This document shows, in pieces, positions 39,748 to 56,082 of a stretch of 64,000 nt of DNA (positions are counted from its first letter, which is position 1; the number at the start of each line of letters is the position of its first letter). Under the pieces are notes generated by a model. It did not search any database, had not been told where the DNA came from, and saw nothing but the letters and a program-made list of their open reading frames with translations. The DNA comes from Kushneria marisflavi (lineage in GTDB: Bacteria; Pseudomonadota; Gammaproteobacteria; Pseudomonadales; Halomonadaceae): assembly GCF_002157205.1 (NCBI RefSeq), contig NZ_CP021358.1, forward strand, positions 2,480,001 to 2,544,000, read 5' to 3'. The position numbers were made by a program, and so were the translations under genes.

Positions 39748-39863
39748 AAAACTTCAAGCGGCGAGCTTTCTTCCAGGAAGCTTGCCGTTGGCGCCTGATG
39801 GAGCCAATCCGCTGGTGTACCGATCACGCCAGTCACTCATGGTGAACAAGCTGGGGATTACAG

Positions 39864-43940
<4,077 letters not shown>

Positions 43941-44022
43941 ACGCCGCCTTTACCTATGAAGGTCCGCGGGGCCCTGAGTAATCGGGCCCCGCTCATGACA
44001 ACTCCGCAACGGAGCCGACCCC

Positions 44023-47000
44023 ATGAAAGATCTGGTCAAAGTTCTTAAATCGCAGGCGCAGTCCGAAGAGTTTGATGCCATTCGGATTTCGCTTGCTTCT
44101 CCGGACATGATCCGCAGCTGGTCGTTTGGCGAGGTCAAAAAGCCCGAGACCATTAACTACCGGACGTTCAAGCCAGAGCGTGACGGCCTGTTCTGTGCCA
44201 AGATTTTTGGTCCGGTCAAGGATTACGAGTGCCTGTGCGGCAAGTACAAGCGCATGAAGCACCGTGGCATCATCTGTGAAAAGTGCGGCGTCGAAGTCAC
44301 CAAGGCGTCCGTACGTCGCGAGCGGATGGGCCATATCGAGCTGGCGTCTCCCGTCGCGCACATCTGGTTTTTGAAGTCGCTGCCGTCGCGTATCGGCATG
44401 CTGCTGGATATGACCCTGCGTGATATTGAACGCGTGCTCTATTTCGAGTCCTTCGTGGTCATCGATCCCGGCATGACGACGCTTGAGCGTGGTCAGCTGC
44501 TCAACGATGAGCAGTATTTCGAAGCGCTTGAAGAGTTTGGCGACGACTTTGACGCCCGCATGGGTGCCGAAGCCGTACAGGCGCTGCTGTCCGATATCGA
44601 TCTGGGTGAAGAGATTGACCGTCTGCGTGAGGAAATTCCGCAGACCAACTCTGATACCAAGATCAAGAAGCTGTCCAAGCGCCTCAAGCTGCTGGAAGCC
44701 TTCTATCGTTCTGGCAACCATCCGGGCTGGATGGTCATGGAAGTGCTTCCGGTACTGCCACCGGATTTGCGTCCGCTGGTGCCGCTGGACGGTGGTCGCT
44801 TCGCAACATCTGATCTTAACGACCTCTATCGTCGTGTGATCAACCGTAACAACCGTCTCAAGCGTCTGCTGGATCTGTCTGCGCCGGACATTATCGTCCG
44901 CAATGAAAAGCGTATGCTTCAGGAGTCTGTCGATGCCCTGCTGGACAACGGCCGTCGCGGTCGTGCCATCACCGGCTCGAACAAGCGTCCGCTGAAGTCA
45001 CTGGCTGACATGATCAAGGGCAAGCAGGGGCGTTTCCGTCAGAACCTGCTGGGCAAGCGTGTCGATTACTCCGGCCGTTCGGTGATCACCGTGGGTCCGA
45101 CACTGCGTCTGCATCAGTGTGGTCTGCCCAAGAAGATGGCGCTTGAGCTGTTCAAGCCGTTCATCTATTCGAAGCTGCAGGGCAGCGGTCAGGCCTCGAC
45201 CATCAAGGCCGCCAAGAAGCTGGTCGAGCGTGAAATGCCCGAAGTCTGGGACATCCTTGCCGACGTGATTCGTGAGCATCCGGTGCTGCTTAACCGTGCG
45301 CCGACGCTGCACCGTCTGGGTATCCAGGCGTTCGAGCCGATGCTGATCGAAGGCAAGGCGATTCAGCTGCACCCGCTGGTCTGTGCGGCCTACAACGCCG
45401 ACTTTGACGGCGACCAGATGGCCGTACACGTGCCGCTGACGCTGGAAGCCCAGCTCGAAGCGCGTGCACTGATGATGTCGACCAACAACGTGCTGTCGCC
45501 GGCTAACGGTGATCCCATCATCGTCCCGTCGCAGGACGTGGTACTGGGTCTGTATTACATGACCCGCGAGCGCATCGGGGCCAGGGGCGAAGGCATGGCC
45601 TTCTCTGACCTCAACGAGGTTGAGCGCGCCTTCGGTACCCAGAGTGTCGATCTTCATGCTCGCGTTCGTGTTCGTCTGAGCGAATGGGCGCGTGATGAAG
45701 AGAGCGGTGAGCTTGTCGAGCAGATCTCGGTCAAGGACACCACCGTGGGACGTGCGCTGCTGTATCGCATCGTGCCGCGCGGCATGCCGTTCGAAATGGT
45801 CGATAAGTCCATGAAGAAAAAGGCGATTTCCCAGCTGATCAACGCCGGCTATCGCCTGGTGGGTCTGAAGGAAACCGTCATCTTTGCCGACCAGTTGATG
45901 TATACCGGTTTCCGTCTGGCCACCTGGTCAGGTGCTTCCATCGGCGTTAACGACTTCGTAATCCCCGACTCCAAGAAGGAGATTATCGAAGCGGCCGAGG
46001 ACGAAGTGAAGGAAATCGAGGATCAGTTCTCTTCGGGTCTTGTTACGGCAGGCGAGAAATACAACAAGGTCATCGATATCTGGTCCAAGGCGAACGACAA
46101 GGTCGCCCGTGCCATGATGACCGGTATTTCCAAGGAAACAGTGACCGATCGTGAAGGTAACGAGGTTGAGCAGGATTCGTTCAACAGCGTCTTCATCATG
46201 GCGGACTCCGGTGCGCGTGGTAGCGCCGCCCAGATCCGTCAGCTTGCCGGTATGCGTGGCCTGATGGCGAAGCCGGACGGCTCGATCATCGAGACGCCGA
46301 TCACCGCGAACTTCCGTGAGGGGCTGAACGTACTGCAGTACTTCATCTCGACGCACGGTGCTCGTAAGGGTCTGGCAGATACGGCACTCAAGACGGCTAA
46401 CTCCGGTTATCTGACGCGTCGTCTGGTTGACGTGGCTCAGGATGTGGTCGTGACCGAGGTCGATTGCGGCACGGAAGAAGGCCTGACGCTCCATCCGGTC
46501 ATTGAAGGTGGCGATATCATCGTCTCTCTGGCCGAGCGTGTTCTGGGTCGCGTCGTGGCGCGTGACGTCATTGATCCGCAGACCGAAGAAGTGCTGATTC
46601 CACGCAACACGCTGCTGGATGAAGCCTGGTGCAACCGTCTCGATACCATGGGTGTTGACGAGATTGTGGTGCGCTCGACCATTACCTGTGAAACGGCACA
46701 CGGTGTCTGCTCGTCCTGCTACGGCCGCGATCTGGCCCGCGGACATGTGGTCAACGTTGGTGAGTCGGTAGGTGTTATCGCGGCACAGTCGATCGGTGAA
46801 CCGGGTACCCAGCTGACCATGCGTACCTTCCACATCGGTGGTGCGGCCTCTCGTGCTTCGGCCGTGGACAGTGTTCAGGTCAAGCATGGCGGTAGCGTGC
46901 GACTGCACAACATGAAGCATGTTGAGCGCAGCGACGGCAAGCTGGTCGTGGTGTCTCGTTCGAGTGCTCTGGCCGTTGCCGATGAGCATGGTCGTGAGCG

Positions 47001-48237
47001 TGAGTACTACAAGCTGCCCTATGGTGCCGAGCTGTCCATCAAGGATGGCGCGCAGGTTGAATCCGGTCAGGTTGTGGCCAAGTGGGATCCGCACACGCAT
47101 CCGATCGTTTCCGAGGTGCAGGGCCGTATTCAGTTCACGGATATGGAAGAAAACGTCACCATCAACCGTAGTGTTGATGAGATGACCGGCCTGTCCTCCA
47201 TCGAAGTGATCGAGTCCGGTAACCGACCGACATCCGGCCGCGACAAGCGTCCGATGATCATGCTGCAAAACGAGCATGGCGAAGCGGTTTCCCTGCCGGG
47301 ATCCAATACACCGGTACAGTATATGCTGCCTGGTAATGCGATTGTTTCCGTTGACGATGGCTCCGCTATCGGCATTGGTGAAGTGGTCGCTCGTATTCCG
47401 GTGGAAGCGTCCGGTAACAAGGACATCACCGGTGGTCTGCCGCGCGTTGCCGACCTGTTTGAGGCGCGCAAGCCCAAGGAGGCTTCAGTACTGGCCGAAA
47501 CCACGGGTACCATCACTTTCGGCAAGGAAACCAAGGGCAAGCGTCGTCTGATGATTACGCCCACCGATGGTGATCCGGTCGAAATGCTGATTCCCAAGTG
47601 GCGTCAGATTGGTGTCTTTGAAGGCGAAACCGTCGAGCGTGGTGAGGTCATTTCCGATGGCCCCAGCAATCCGCACGATATCCTGCGTCTGCTGGGCGTC
47701 AGTGAGCTGGCCAAATACATCACGGCTGAAATCCAGGATGTTTATCGTCTGCAGGGCGTTGGCATAAACGACAAGCACATCGAAACCATCGTGCGTCAGA
47801 TGCTGCGCAAGGTAGAGATCACTGATGCTGGCGACAGCACGCTGATTCCGGGCGATCAGGTCGAGCTGGTACGTGTGCTGGCCGAGAATGTACGGCTGCA
47901 TGAGCAGGAGAAGTTCCCTGCCAAGTATGACCGTGTACTGCTGGGTATCACCAAGGCATCGCTGGCGACCGAGTCCTTCATTTCGGCGGCTTCCTTCCAG
48001 GAAACCACACGTGTACTGACCGAGGCTGCCGTGACCGGCAAGCGCGATTATCTGCGTGGCCTGAAGGAGAACGTGGTAGTTGGCCGTCTTATTCCGGCAG
48101 GTACGGGTCTTACCCATCATGCCGAACGTCGTCGCAGGAAGGAGGGCGCTACGCGAGATCCGCATCCTTCGGCCTTCGATGTCGAACAGCAGCTGGGTGA
48201 GCATTTGACCGCCCTGGACGCTGACGACGACCTCTAA
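44023..48237 (+). CDS. rpoC: RNA polymerase beta' subunit
   Basis: The catalytic beta' subunit, 1,404 aa (E. coli 1,407). The N-terminal zinc finger is [22 protein letters not shown]. The active-site loop NADFDGDQM holds the three magnesium-binding aspartates near residue 463. The second zinc site is [20 protein letters not shown] near residue 890, and the bridge helix and trigger loop region [19 protein letters not shown] follow. The start [20 protein letters not shown] is standard. Confidence 0.99.
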   Translation: MKDLVKVLKSQAQSEEFDAIRISLASPDMIRSWSFGEVKKPETINYRTFKPERDGLFCAKIFGPVKDYECLCGKYKRMKHRGIICEKCGVEVTKASVRRERMGHIELASPVAHIWFLKSLPSRIGMLLDMTLRDIERVLYFESFVVIDPGMTTLERGQLLNDEQYFEALEEFGDDFDARMGAEAVQALLSDIDLGEEIDRLREEIPQTNSDTKIKKLSKRLKLLEAFYRSGNHPGWMVMEVLPVLPPDLRPLVPLDGGRFATSDLNDLYRRVINRNNRLKRLLDLSAPDIIVRNEKRMLQESVDALLDNGRRGRAITGSNKRPLKSLADMIKGKQGRFRQNLLGKRVDYSGRSVITVGPTLRLHQCGLPKKMALELFKPFIYSKLQGSGQASTIKAAKKLVEREMPEVWDILADVIREHPVLLNRAPTLHRLGIQAFEPMLIEGKAIQLHPLVCAAYNADFDGDQMAVHVPLTLEAQLEARALMMSTNNVLSPANGDPIIVPSQDVVLGLYYMTRERIGARGEGMAFSDLNEVERAFGTQSVDLHARVRVRLSEWARDEESGELVEQISVKDTTVGRALLYRIVPRGMPFEMVDKSMKKKAISQLINAGYRLVGLKETVIFADQLMYTGFRLATWSGASIGVNDFVIPDSKKEIIEAAEDEVKEIEDQFSSGLVTAGEKYNKVIDIWSKANDKVARAMMTGISKETVTDREGNEVEQDSFNSVFIMADSGARGSAAQIRQLAGMRGLMAKPDGSIIETPITANFREGLNVLQYFISTHGARKGLADTALKTANSGYLTRRLVDVAQDVVVTEVDCGTEEGLTLHPVIEGGDIIVSLAERVLGRVVARDVIDPQTEEVLIPRNTLLDEAWCNRLDTMGVDEIVVRSTITCETAHGVCSSCYGRDLARGHVVNVGESVGVIAAQSIGEPGTQLTMRTFHIGGAASRASAVDSVQVKHGGSVRLHNMKHVERSDGKLVVVSRSSALAVADEHGREREYYKLPYGAELSIKDGAQVESGQVVAKWDPHTHPIVSEVQGRIQFTDMEENVTINRSVDEMTGLSSIEVIESGNRPTSGRDKRPMIMLQNEHGEAVSLPGSNTPVQYMLPGNAIVSVDDGSAIGIGEVVARIPVEASGNKDITGGLPRVADLFEARKPKEASVLAETTGTITFGKETKGKRRLMITPTDGDPVEMLIPKWRQIGVFEGETVERGEVISDGPSNPHDILRLLGVSELAKYITAEIQDVYRLQGVGINDKHIETIVRQMLRKVEITDAGDSTLIPGDQVELVRVLAENVRLHEQEKFPAKYDRVLLGITKASLATESFISAASFQETTRVLTEAAVTGKRDYLRGLKENVVVGRLIPAGTGLTHHAERRRRKEGATRDPHPSAFDVEQQLGEHLTALDADDDL

Positions 48238-48273
48238 CGGGACTCGAGCCCTGTGTCTGATATGGCGCAGGGC

Positions 48274-48303
48274 TTGACGCCCTTGTGGGCAAACCCTTAG
48301 AAT
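48274..48303 (+). promoter_or_regulatory. candidate str operon promoter
   Basis: TTGACG (48274-48279) and TAGAAT (48298-48303) with an 18-base spacer lie just past the rpoC stop and would start transcription near 48310. Confidence 0.6.
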
Positions 48304-48314
48304 TCGCAGCCTTT

Positions 48315-48352
48315 AACAGTAGGGATAGGTGCGTCCTGTCCCTGCTGTTTTG
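48315..48352 (+). terminator. rpoC terminator or str attenuator
   Basis: AACAGTAGGGATAGG pairs along 15 positions with CCTGTCCCTGCTGTT (two G-U pairs, loop TGCGT) and is followed by TTTTG. It begins only about five bases after the predicted str transcription start. Confidence 0.7.
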
Positions 48353-48379
48353 TATCATCATCATTGGAGCGAGCCTTTT

Positions 48380-48754
48380 ATGGCAACGATTAATCAGCTG
48401 GTGCGCAAGCCCCGCAAGCGCCCGCAGGCCAAAAGCGACGTGCCTGCGCTGCAGGCCTGCCCGCAACGCCGCGGTGTTTGTACGCGCGTTTATACAACCA
48501 CTCCCAAGAAGCCGAACTCGGCACTTCGTAAGGTCTGCCGTGTTCGTCTGACCAACGGTTACGAAGTCGCTTCGTATATCGGTGGTGAAGGCCACAACCT
48601 TCAGGAACACTCTGTGGTCCTGATCCGTGGCGGCCGCGTAAAGGATCTTCCGGGTGTGCGTTATCACACTGTACGCGGTGCTCTGGATACCTCCGGTGTT
48701 CAGAACCGTAAGCAGTCGCGCTCGAAGTACGGCACCAAAAAGCCGAAATCCTGA
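48380..48754 (+). CDS. rpsL: 30S ribosomal protein S12
   Basis: S12 lies at the decoding centre and governs accuracy. The start is ATG 48380 ([15 protein letters not shown]), 124 aa; the open frame continues 17 codons upstream through the leader. The streptomycin-response loops [13 protein letters not shown] (Lys43) and [11 protein letters not shown] are wild type. Confidence 0.98.
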   Translation: MATINQLVRKPRKRPQAKSDVPALQACPQRRGVCTRVYTTTPKKPNSALRKVCRVRLTNGYEVASYIGGEGHNLQEHSVVLIRGGRVKDLPGVRYHTVRGALDTSGVQNRKQSRSKYGTKKPKS

Positions 48755-48863
48755 TCGGTATCCATTTAATTTACACGGTCTGATAAGAGTAAGGCCGGGC
48801 AGCGCACCCTGAGGTGTTTGGTCCCGGGTTTACCTGAAAGACTCTTCTGACTGAGGGCTTATC

Positions 48864-49334
48864 ATGCCTAGAAGACGTATTGCGGCGAAGCGCGACATCC
48901 TGCCGGATCCCAAGTTCGGAAGTGAGCGCCTGGCCAAGTTCATGAACCATCTGATGATCAGCGGCAAGAAATCCGTCGCCGAGCGCATCGTATATGGTGC
49001 GCTGGATCGGGTTGCCGAACGCTCCAATGATGAGCCGCTGGACATTTTCGACAAGGCACTGGAAGCCATCCAGCCCATGGTCGAAGTTAAATCACGTCGT
49101 GTTGGCGGTGCTACCTACCAGGTACCCGTTGAAGTGCGTCCTTCCCGTCGTCAGGCGCTGGCAATGCGCTGGATGGTGGACGCGGCACGCAATCGTGGTG
49201 AAAAGACCATGGTGCAGAGGCTGGCCGGCGAAATGCTGGACGCGGCTGAAGGCAAGGGTGCTGCTGTCAAGAAGCGTGAAGACGTCCATCGTATGGCTGA
49301 AGCCAACAAGGCCTTCTCTCACTACCGCTTCTAA
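48864..49334 (+). CDS. rpsG: 30S ribosomal protein S7
   Basis: S7 starts assembly of the small-subunit head; in E. coli it represses the str operon by binding the rpsL-rpsG spacer, which here is 109 bases. 156 aa with [25 protein letters not shown] N-terminus and [34 protein letters not shown] near the end. Confidence 0.98.
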   Translation: MPRRRIAAKRDILPDPKFGSERLAKFMNHLMISGKKSVAERIVYGALDRVAERSNDEPLDIFDKALEAIQPMVEVKSRRVGGATYQVPVEVRPSRRQALAMRWMVDAARNRGEKTMVQRLAGEMLDAAEGKGAAVKKREDVHRMAEANKAFSHYRF

Positions 49335-49382
49335 TAGAAGCGCCTTCAAACGAAGGCGCTTCCAACTACAGGATACGCTATC

Positions 49383-51500
49383 GTGGCACGCAAGACTCCT
49401 CTTAAGCGCTACCGCAATATCGGTATCTGCGCCCACGTTGATGCCGGCAAGACAACGACCACCGAACGCGTGCTCTTCTACACGGGTCTTTCTCACAAGA
49501 TCGGTGAAGTGCACGAAGGTGCCGCTGTCATGGACTGGATGGAGCAGGAGCAGGAGCGTGGTATTACCATCACCTCTGCTGCGACCACCTGTTTCTGGAG
49601 CGGCATGAATCAGCAGTTCGATGAGCATCGCATCAACATCATCGACACTCCCGGGCACGTTGACTTCACCATCGAGGTTGAACGCTCCCTGCGTGTGCTT
49701 GATGGTGCGATCGTCGTACTGTGTGGTAGCTCCGGTGTTCAGCCGCAGACCGAAACCGTCTGGCGCCAGGCCAACCGTTATGAAGTTCCCCGCATGGTGT
49801 TCGTCAACAAGATGGACCGTGCCGGTGCAGACTTCTTCATGGTTGTCGAGCAGATGCGCAAGCGTCTGGGCGCCAATGCCGTACCGATCCAGATCAACTG
49901 GGGTGCGGAAGATGAATTCAAGGGTGTCATCGACCTTCTTCAAATGAAGGCCATTCTCTGGAATGAAGAAGACAAGGGCATGACCTATGACCTCGTCGAC
50001 ATTCCCGCTGAGCTGCAGGAAACGGCTCAGGAATGGCACGAGCATATGGTCGAGTCTGCCGCTGAAGCCTCTGAAGAATTGATGGAAAAGTATCTCGAAG
50101 GCGGTGAGCTTTCCATCGAGGAAATCAAGGCTGGTCTGCGTCGTCGTACGCTGGACAACGAAATCGTACTGGTAACCTGTGGCTCGGCGTTCAAGAACAA
50201 GGGCGTACAGGCCATGCTGGATGCGGTTATCGAGTATCTGCCGTCGCCGACCGAGGTCAAGGCCATCGAAGGTGAGCTGGATGACGCTGCGGGGACCATT
50301 GAAACCCGTGAAGCCGATGACAGCGCCCCCTTCTCTTCACTGGCTTTCAAGATCGCGACCGACCCGTTCGTCGGAACGCTGACCTTTATCCGCGTATACT
50401 CTGGCGTGCTCAACTCCGGCGACCAGGTCTACAACTCGGTGAAGGACAAGAAGGAGCGCGTTGGACGTATCGTTCAGATGCACGCCAACAGCCGCCAGGA
50501 GATCAAGGAAGTTTACGCAGGCGATATCGCTGCCTGTGTCGGTCTCAAGGATGTCACTACCGGTGATACCCTGTGTGACCCGAACTCCAAGATCGTTCTT
50601 GAGCGAATGGAATTTCCCGAGCCGGTTATTTCGGTTGCCGTTGAACCGAAATCCAAGGCTGACCAGGAGAAGATGGGTATCGCTCTGGGCAAGCTGGCTC
50701 AGGAAGATCCCTCTTTCCGCGTCAAGACTGACGAGGAAACCGGACAGACCATCATCTCCGGTATGGGCGAGCTTCACCTCGACATTCTTGTCGACCGCAT
50801 GCGTCGCGAGTTCAAGGTCGAAGCCAATATCGGCAAGCCGCAGGTTGCCTATCGCGAGACGATCAAGAAGAGCGTCGAGCAGGAAGGCAAGTTTGTTCGT
50901 CAGTCCGGTGGCCGTGGCCAGTTCGGTCATGTCTACCTGCGCATCGAGCCGCTGACGGATGAGGATCGCGGTGATGATCCGGAAATGACCTTCAAGTTCA
51001 ATTCCGAGATCGTCGGTGGTGTAGTACCCAAGGAATATGTGCCGGCAGTCGAGAAGGGTGCCTTTGAGCAGCTGCAGAACGGTGTCATCGCCGGTTATCC
51101 GATGATCAACGTCAAGGTAGCGCTGTATGACGGTTCCTATCACGACGTCGACTCCAATGAGAATGCCTTCAAGGTTGCCTCTTCCATGGCAATCAAGGAG
51201 GGCGCACGCAAGGCCGGAGCAGTACTGCTCGAGCCGGTGATGAGCGTCGAAGTGGTAACACCCGAAGATTTCATGGGTGATGTCATGGGCGACCTTAACC
51301 GTCGGCGTGGTCTTGTTCAGGGTATGGATGACACTACTTCCGGTAAGGTTATCCGTGCCATGGTGCCGCTGGGTGAGATGTTCGGTTATGCGACCGATCT
51401 GCGTTCTCAGACCCAGGGCCGCGCAAGCTACTCCATGGAGTTTGCGAAGTACGATGAGGCACCGTCCAGCATCGTCGAAGCCGTCATCAACCAGAAATGA
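49383..51500 (+). CDS. fusA: elongation factor G
   Basis: EF-G is the translocase GTPase and helps recycle ribosomes. 705 aa, with a GTG start at 49383 ([14 protein letters not shown] follows). GTP motifs are [13 protein letters not shown] (P loop), [11 protein letters not shown] (switch I), DTPGHVDF and NKMDR. Domain IV shows [11 protein letters not shown] with the translocation loop and domain V ends near [17 protein letters not shown]. It is 48 bases after rpsG and 30 before tuf. Confidence 0.98.
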   Translation: MARKTPLKRYRNIGICAHVDAGKTTTTERVLFYTGLSHKIGEVHEGAAVMDWMEQEQERGITITSAATTCFWSGMNQQFDEHRINIIDTPGHVDFTIEVERSLRVLDGAIVVLCGSSGVQPQTETVWRQANRYEVPRMVFVNKMDRAGADFFMVVEQMRKRLGANAVPIQINWGAEDEFKGVIDLLQMKAILWNEEDKGMTYDLVDIPAELQETAQEWHEHMVESAAEASEELMEKYLEGGELSIEEIKAGLRRRTLDNEIVLVTCGSAFKNKGVQAMLDAVIEYLPSPTEVKAIEGELDDAAGTIETREADDSAPFSSLAFKIATDPFVGTLTFIRVYSGVLNSGDQVYNSVKDKKERVGRIVQMHANSRQEIKEVYAGDIAACVGLKDVTTGDTLCDPNSKIVLERMEFPEPVISVAVEPKSKADQEKMGIALGKLAQEDPSFRVKTDEETGQTIISGMGELHLDILVDRMRREFKVEANIGKPQVAYRETIKKSVEQEGKFVRQSGGRGQFGHVYLRIEPLTDEDRGDDPEMTFKFNSEIVGGVVPKEYVPAVEKGAFEQLQNGVIAGYPMINVKVALYDGSYHDVDSNENAFKVASSMAIKEGARKAGAVLLEPVMSVEVVTPEDFMGDVMGDLNRRRGLVQGMDDTTSGKVIRAMVPLGEMFGYATDLRSQTQGRASYSMEFAKYDEAPSSIVEAVINQK

Positions 51501-51530
51501 TAACCGTTAGCTGATAAAGAGGTTATAGCA

Positions 51531-52724
51531 GTGGCCAAGGAAAAATTTGAACGTTCCAAACCGCACGTAAACGTAGGCACCATCGGTCACGTTGACCATG
51601 GTAAAACTACGCTGACTGCGGCCCTGACACGTGTTTCTGCCGAAGTATTCGGTGGTGACTGGCGTGAGTTTGCTACCATCGACAACGCTCCTGAAGAGCG
51701 TGAGCGTGGTATCACGATCTCGACAGCACACGTTGAATACCAGTCTGAAACGCGTCACTACGCGCACGTTGACTGCCCGGGGCACGCTGACTACGTCAAG
51801 AACATGATCACCGGTGCTGCCCAGATGGACGGCGCTATCCTGGTCTGTTCCGCAGCTGACGGCCCGATGCCGCAGACTCGTGAGCACATCCTGCTGTCTC
51901 GTCAGGTGGGTGTTCCGTTTGTCGTTGTCTTCCTGAACAAGGCTGACATGGTCGATGACGAAGAGCTGCTCGAGCTGGTCGAGATGGAAGTTCGTGAGCT
52001 TCTGTCCGAGTACGACTTCCCGGGTGACGACACGCCGATCATCATCGGTTCCGCCCTGATGGCACTGGAAGGCAAGGACGACAATGGCATGGGTACTACC
52101 GCCGTTGCCAACCTCGTTCGCGCCATGGATGAGTATATCCCCGAGCCTGAGCGTGCCATTGATCAGCCGTTCCTGATGCCGATCGAAGACGTCTTCTCCA
52201 TCTCCGGTCGTGGTACCGTTGTAACTGGTCGTATCGAGCGCGGTATCGTCAAGCCGGGCGAAGAAGTCGAGATGATCGGCCTCAAGGACACCGTCAAGAC
52301 TACCGTCACCGGTGTCGAGATGTTCCGTAAGCTGCTCGACGAAGGTCGTGCTGGTGAGAACGTTGGTGCCCTGCTGCGTGGTACCAAGCGTGATGACGTC
52401 GAGCGTGGTCAGGTTCTGGCCAAGCCGGGCAGCATCAAGCCGCACACCAAGTTCGAGTCCGAAGTCTACATCCTGTCCAAGGAAGAGGGTGGTCGTCACA
52501 CGCCGTTCTTCAAGGGCTACCGTCCGCAGTTCTACTTCCGTACCACTGACGTGACCGGTACCTGTGAACTGCCGGAAGGCGTTGAAATGGTTATGCCGGG
52601 CGACAACGTTAAAATGGTGATCACTCTGATCGCTCCGATCGCCATGGAAGACGGCCTGCGCTTCGCTATCCGCGAAGGCGGTCGTACCGTTGGCGCTGGT
52701 GTTGTTGCCAAGATCATCGAGTGA
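51531..52724 (+). CDS. tuf: elongation factor Tu
   Basis: EF-Tu delivers aminoacyl-tRNA to the ribosome. 397 aa with a GTG start at 51531 ([14 protein letters not shown]). GTP motifs are [38 protein letters not shown] and NKADM (E. coli has NKCDM). Codons are strongly biased, as expected of a very highly expressed gene. This is the only tuf in the window; the copy often found after tRNA-Thr is missing there. It is followed by a strong terminator. Confidence 0.98.
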   Translation: MAKEKFERSKPHVNVGTIGHVDHGKTTLTAALTRVSAEVFGGDWREFATIDNAPEERERGITISTAHVEYQSETRHYAHVDCPGHADYVKNMITGAAQMDGAILVCSAADGPMPQTREHILLSRQVGVPFVVVFLNKADMVDDEELLELVEMEVRELLSEYDFPGDDTPIIIGSALMALEGKDDNGMGTTAVANLVRAMDEYIPEPERAIDQPFLMPIEDVFSISGRGTVVTGRIERGIVKPGEEVEMIGLKDTVKTTVTGVEMFRKLLDEGRAGENVGALLRGTKRDDVERGQVLAKPGSIKPHTKFESEVYILSKEEGGRHTPFFKGYRPQFYFRTTDVTGTCELPEGVEMVMPGDNVKMVITLIAPIAMEDGLRFAIREGGRTVGAGVVAKIIE

Positions 52725-52742
52725 TTTAGCGGCTCGAAATCT

Positions 52743-52772
52743 AAAGGGGCCTCCGTCGGGAGGCCCCTTTGT
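52743..52772 (+). terminator. tuf terminator
   Basis: AAAGGGGCCTCC pairs perfectly with GGAGGCCCCTTT around GTCG, 18 bases past the tuf stop, ending the str operon. Confidence 0.92.
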
Positions 52773-52783
52773 CATATGCATGT

Positions 52784-52819
52784 TTGACTCTGAGCGAGTG
52801 CCTGCCTATAATGCGCATC
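52784..52819 (+). promoter_or_regulatory. S10 operon promoter
   Basis: TTGACT (52784-52789), a 17-base spacer and perfect TATAAT (52807-52812) predict a start near 52819, leaving a leader of about 77 bases before rpsJ. Confidence 0.9.
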
Positions 52820-52895
52820 CTTTTAAGGCGTGCGTAGGCGGTCAGGCGCCCATCGGCGTCAGACATCGTCTTGAATTTCCCTGGAGTCCCGGGTA

Positions 52896-53207
52896 ATGCA
52901 GAACCAGAAGATTCGCATTCGCTTGAAAGCCTTTGATCATCGTCTTATCGATCAGTCCGCACAGGAAATTGTGGATACTGCCAAGCGCACTGGTGCGCAG
53001 GTTCGCGGTCCCATTCCGCTGCCGACCAGGCGTGAGCGCTACACCATCCTGATTTCTCCGCACGTCAACAAGGACGCGCGCGATCAGTATGAGATTCGTA
53101 CCCACAAGCGTGTGCTGGACATCGTTGAGCCGACCGAGAAAACGGTTGATGCACTGATGAAGCTTGATCTGGCAGCTGGTGTGGACGTACAGATCAAGGT
53201 TGATTAA
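52896..53207 (+). CDS. rpsJ: 30S ribosomal protein S10
   Basis: S10 (NusE) is in the 30S head and joins NusB at boxA for rRNA antitermination. 103 aa with [34 protein letters not shown] and the [15 protein letters not shown] loop. First gene of the S10 operon; an unusual 143-base gap follows before rplC. Confidence 0.98.
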   Translation: MQNQKIRIRLKAFDHRLIDQSAQEIVDTAKRTGAQVRGPIPLPTRRERYTILISPHVNKDARDQYEIRTHKRVLDIVEPTEKTVDALMKLDLAAGVDVQIKVD

Positions 53208-53350
53208 CCCAACACTAGTCACTCACGCGGCATTTTAGGGCATACGCCCCGCCGCTCACGCCGGGATGGCGTCACACAATGTGCTAGTGGAATGCTCTGG
53301 AAAGGGCAGCCATAGCGGGTGATAGCCCCGTACACTAAAGGAGACTGAAC

Positions 53351-53989
53351 ATGTCTATCGGTTTAGTCGGTAAAAAGAGCGGTATGACCCGTATCTTTAC
53401 CGAAGATGGCGCATCCGTGCCGGTAACCGTAATTGAAGTCGAGCCTAACCGCGTCACGCGTATCAAGACTCTCGAGTCTGATGGTTACCGTGCCGTGCAG
53501 GTTACTGCAGGCTCGCGCAAGGCCAAGCACCTCACCAAGGCAATTGCCGGGCAATATGCCAGCGCAGGTGTTGAGGCCGGTCGTTTCCTCGCGGAATTCC
53601 GTCTTTCCGAAGGCGAAGAAGATCCGCAGTCCGGAAGCGAGCTCACCGTATCCCTCTTCGAAGCAGGCCAGCTCATTGACGTCACTGGTACGTCAAAGGG
53701 CAAGGGTTTCCAGGGCGCAGTCAAGCGCTGGAACTTCCGCACGCAGGACGCCACTCACGGTAACTCTCTGTCGCATCGCGCGCCGGGTTCCATCGGTCAG
53801 TGCCAGACGCCGGGTCGCGTCTTCAAGGGCAAGAAGATGGCCGGTCAGATGGGTAACGAGCGTGTCACCGTTCAGAGCCTTGAAATCGTCCGTGTCGACA
53901 CCGAACGCAATCTGTTGCTGGTCAAGGGCGCCGTACCTGGTGCTGCCGGTAGCGATGTGATCGTGCGCACCGCTGTCAAAGCTCGCTGA
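53351..53989 (+). CDS. rplC: 50S ribosomal protein L3
   Basis: L3 begins large-subunit assembly and reaches the peptidyl-transferase centre. 212 aa, with [27 protein letters not shown] and the long internal loop [35 protein letters not shown] that includes the methylated-Gln region. Preceded by GGAG nine bases upstream; 13 bases before rplD. Confidence 0.98.
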   Translation: MSIGLVGKKSGMTRIFTEDGASVPVTVIEVEPNRVTRIKTLESDGYRAVQVTAGSRKAKHLTKAIAGQYASAGVEAGRFLAEFRLSEGEEDPQSGSELTVSLFEAGQLIDVTGTSKGKGFQGAVKRWNFRTQDATHGNSLSHRAPGSIGQCQTPGRVFKGKKMAGQMGNERVTVQSLEIVRVDTERNLLLVKGAVPGAAGSDVIVRTAVKAR

Positions 53990-54002
53990 GGGGTAGGTAA
54001 CG

Positions 54003-54611
54003 ATGAATCTCAATCTTGCAGGTGCAGGAGCCGGGGCCGTCGAGATTTCCGACGACACCTTTGGCAAGGAATTCAACGAGGCGCTGGTTCACCAGGTCGT
54101 GACTGCCTATCTGGCAGGCGCACGTCAGGGTACCCGTGCACAGAAAAACCGTTCTGACGTCAGCGGCGGTGGCAAGAAGCCGTGGCGTCAGAAGGGTACC
54201 GGTCGTGCTCGTGCCGGTACCATCCGTTCGCCGATCTGGCGTACCGGTGGTGTGACTTTTGCGGCCCGTCCGCAGGATCACTCTCAGAAGGTCAATCGCA
54301 AGATGTACCGCGCTGCCATGCGCTCCATCCTTTCGGAGCTCGTGCGTCAGGAACGTCTGGTCGCTGTTGATGCCTTTACCGTAGACAGCCCCAAGACCAA
54401 ACAGCTGGTTGGTCGTCTTTCCGACCTCGGTCTGGAAAAGGTGCTGATCGTGACTGACGAGCTGGATCAGAACCTCTATCTGGCCGCTCGCAACATTCCC
54501 AATGTGGATGTCATCGAAGCGTCGAGCGCGGATCCTGTCAGCCTGATTGCCTATGACAAGGTGCTGATGACCGTACCCGCCCTCCGCAAGTTCGAGGAGA
54601 AGCTGGCATGA
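54003..54611 (+). CDS. rplD: 50S ribosomal protein L4
   Basis: L4 lines the exit tunnel; in E. coli it also represses the S10 operon. 202 aa, with the tunnel loop [33 protein letters not shown] near residues 55-90. It overlaps rplW by four bases. Confidence 0.98.
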   Translation: MNLNLAGAGAGAVEISDDTFGKEFNEALVHQVVTAYLAGARQGTRAQKNRSDVSGGGKKPWRQKGTGRARAGTIRSPIWRTGGVTFAARPQDHSQKVNRKMYRAAMRSILSELVRQERLVAVDAFTVDSPKTKQLVGRLSDLGLEKVLIVTDELDQNLYLAARNIPNVDVIEASSADPVSLIAYDKVLMTVPALRKFEEKLA

Positions 54612-54904
54612 ATCAGGAACGCGTATTCCAGGTGCTGCTTGGTCCGCACATGACCGAGAAGGCTGCCTACGCTGCAGAGCGTAATCAGTACGTCTTCAAG
54701 GTCGCCAGTGATGCTACCAAGCCCGAAATCAAAAAGGCCGTTGAAGCCCTTTTTGAAAAGAAGGTCGACAGCGTCCAAGTCCTGAACATGAAGGGCAAGG
54801 TCAAGCGTAACGCTCGTGGTGAAGGTCATCGCAGCGGCTATCGCAAGGCCTACGTCACCCTGGCTGCGGGCGAAACGCTCGAAGACTTCACCGGCGCCGA
54901 GTGA
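54608..54904 (+). CDS. rplW: 50S ribosomal protein L23
   Basis: L23 sits at the exit of the tunnel and binds trigger factor and SRP. 98 aa with [38 protein letters not shown] and VNVLNMKGK-type core. Start overlaps rplD by four bases. Confidence 0.98.
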   Translation: MNQERVFQVLLGPHMTEKAAYAAERNQYVFKVASDATKPEIKKAVEALFEKKVDSVQVLNMKGKVKRNARGEGHRSGYRKAYVTLAAGETLEDFTGAE

Positions 54905-54920
54905 GGCAGGAGAACGGATC

Positions 54921-55748
54921 ATGGCAGTAGTCAAGACAAAACCCACGTCCGCCGGCCGTCGCCATAAGGTGAAGGTCGTCACCGAAGGACTGTACAAGGG
55001 GCGTCCGTATGCGGCGCTGACCGAAGCACAATCTCGCTCGGGCGGTCGTAACAACAACGGTCGTATCACTACCCGTCACGTGGGTGGTGGCAATCGCCAG
55101 CACTATCGTCTGGTGGACTTCAAGCGTAACAAGGATGGCATTCCGGCCATCGTCGAGCGTCTTGAATACGATCCGAACCGCAGCGCACACATTGCACTGC
55201 TGAAATATGTGGACGGTGAACGCCGTTACATCATTGCCCCTCGCGGTGTTGCAGAAGGCGATCGCCTGGAGTCGGGTGTCAATGCACCGATTCGTCAGGG
55301 CAACGCTCTGCCTCTGCGCAATGTTCCGGTTGGTTCGACCATTCATTGCATCGAGCTCAAGCCCGGCAAGGGCGCGCAGCTTGTACGCAGCGCGGGTACC
55401 AGTGCTCAGCTGGTCGCACGTGAAGGCAACTATGCCACCGTGCGTCTGCGTAGCGGTGAAATGCGTCGTATCCTGGCTGAATGTCGCGCCACGCTGGGCG
55501 AAGTCGGCAACTCCGAGCATAGCCTTGGGCAGCTCGGCAAGGCCGGCGCCAAGCGTTGGAGAGGCATACGTCCGACGGTTCGCGGCGTCGCGATGAACCC
55601 GGTTGATCACCCGCATGGTGGTGGTGAAGGTCGTACCAGTGGTGGCCGTCATCCGGTAACCCCCTGGGGTATTCCGACCAAGGGTCACAAGACGCGCAAG
55701 AACAAGCGTACCGACAAGCTTATCGTGCGTCGTCGCAAAGCCAGATAA
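54921..55748 (+). CDS. rplB: 50S ribosomal protein L2
   Basis: L2 is one of the most conserved proteins of the large subunit, near the peptidyl-transferase centre. The start is ATG 54921 ([16 protein letters not shown]) with AGGAG upstream, 275 aa; the frame opens 35 codons earlier inside rplW. The [21 protein letters not shown] segment with the essential His is intact. Confidence 0.98.
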   Translation: MAVVKTKPTSAGRRHKVKVVTEGLYKGRPYAALTEAQSRSGGRNNNGRITTRHVGGGNRQHYRLVDFKRNKDGIPAIVERLEYDPNRSAHIALLKYVDGERRYIIAPRGVAEGDRLESGVNAPIRQGNALPLRNVPVGSTIHCIELKPGKGAQLVRSAGTSAQLVAREGNYATVRLRSGEMRRILAECRATLGEVGNSEHSLGQLGKAGAKRWRGIRPTVRGVAMNPVDHPHGGGEGRTSGGRHPVTPWGIPTKGHKTRKNKRTDKLIVRRRKAR

Positions 55749-55792
55749 ACGGTGCCGCAAGGCCAAACATCAGTATTTAAGGGGTAACGGCT

Positions 55793-56068
55793 GTGCCACG
55801 TTCACTTAAGAAAGGTCCCTTCATTGACCTTCATCTTTTGAAGAAGGTTGAGGCGGCTGTGGAAAAGAGCGACCGCAAACCGATCAAGACCTGGTCGCGT
55901 CGCTCGATGATCCTGCCCAATATGGTAGGACTCACCATTGCTGTCCATAACGGTCGCCAGCATGTACCGGTTCACGTCTCTGAAGAGATGGTGGGCCACA
56001 AGCTGGGCGAATTTGCTGCCACCCGCACCTATCGCGGTCACGCGGCTGACAAGAAAGCCAAGCGGTAA
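55793..56068 (+). CDS. rpsS: 30S ribosomal protein S19
   Basis: S19 is a head protein contacting the A-site tRNA region. 91 aa with a GTG start ([19 protein letters not shown]) and the conserved [24 protein letters not shown] and [16 protein letters not shown]. It lies between rplB and rplV. Confidence 0.97.
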   Translation: MPRSLKKGPFIDLHLLKKVEAAVEKSDRKPIKTWSRRSMILPNMVGLTIAVHNGRQHVPVHVSEEMVGHKLGEFAATRTYRGHAADKKAKR

Positions 56069-56082
56069 GGGAGAGGACCATA

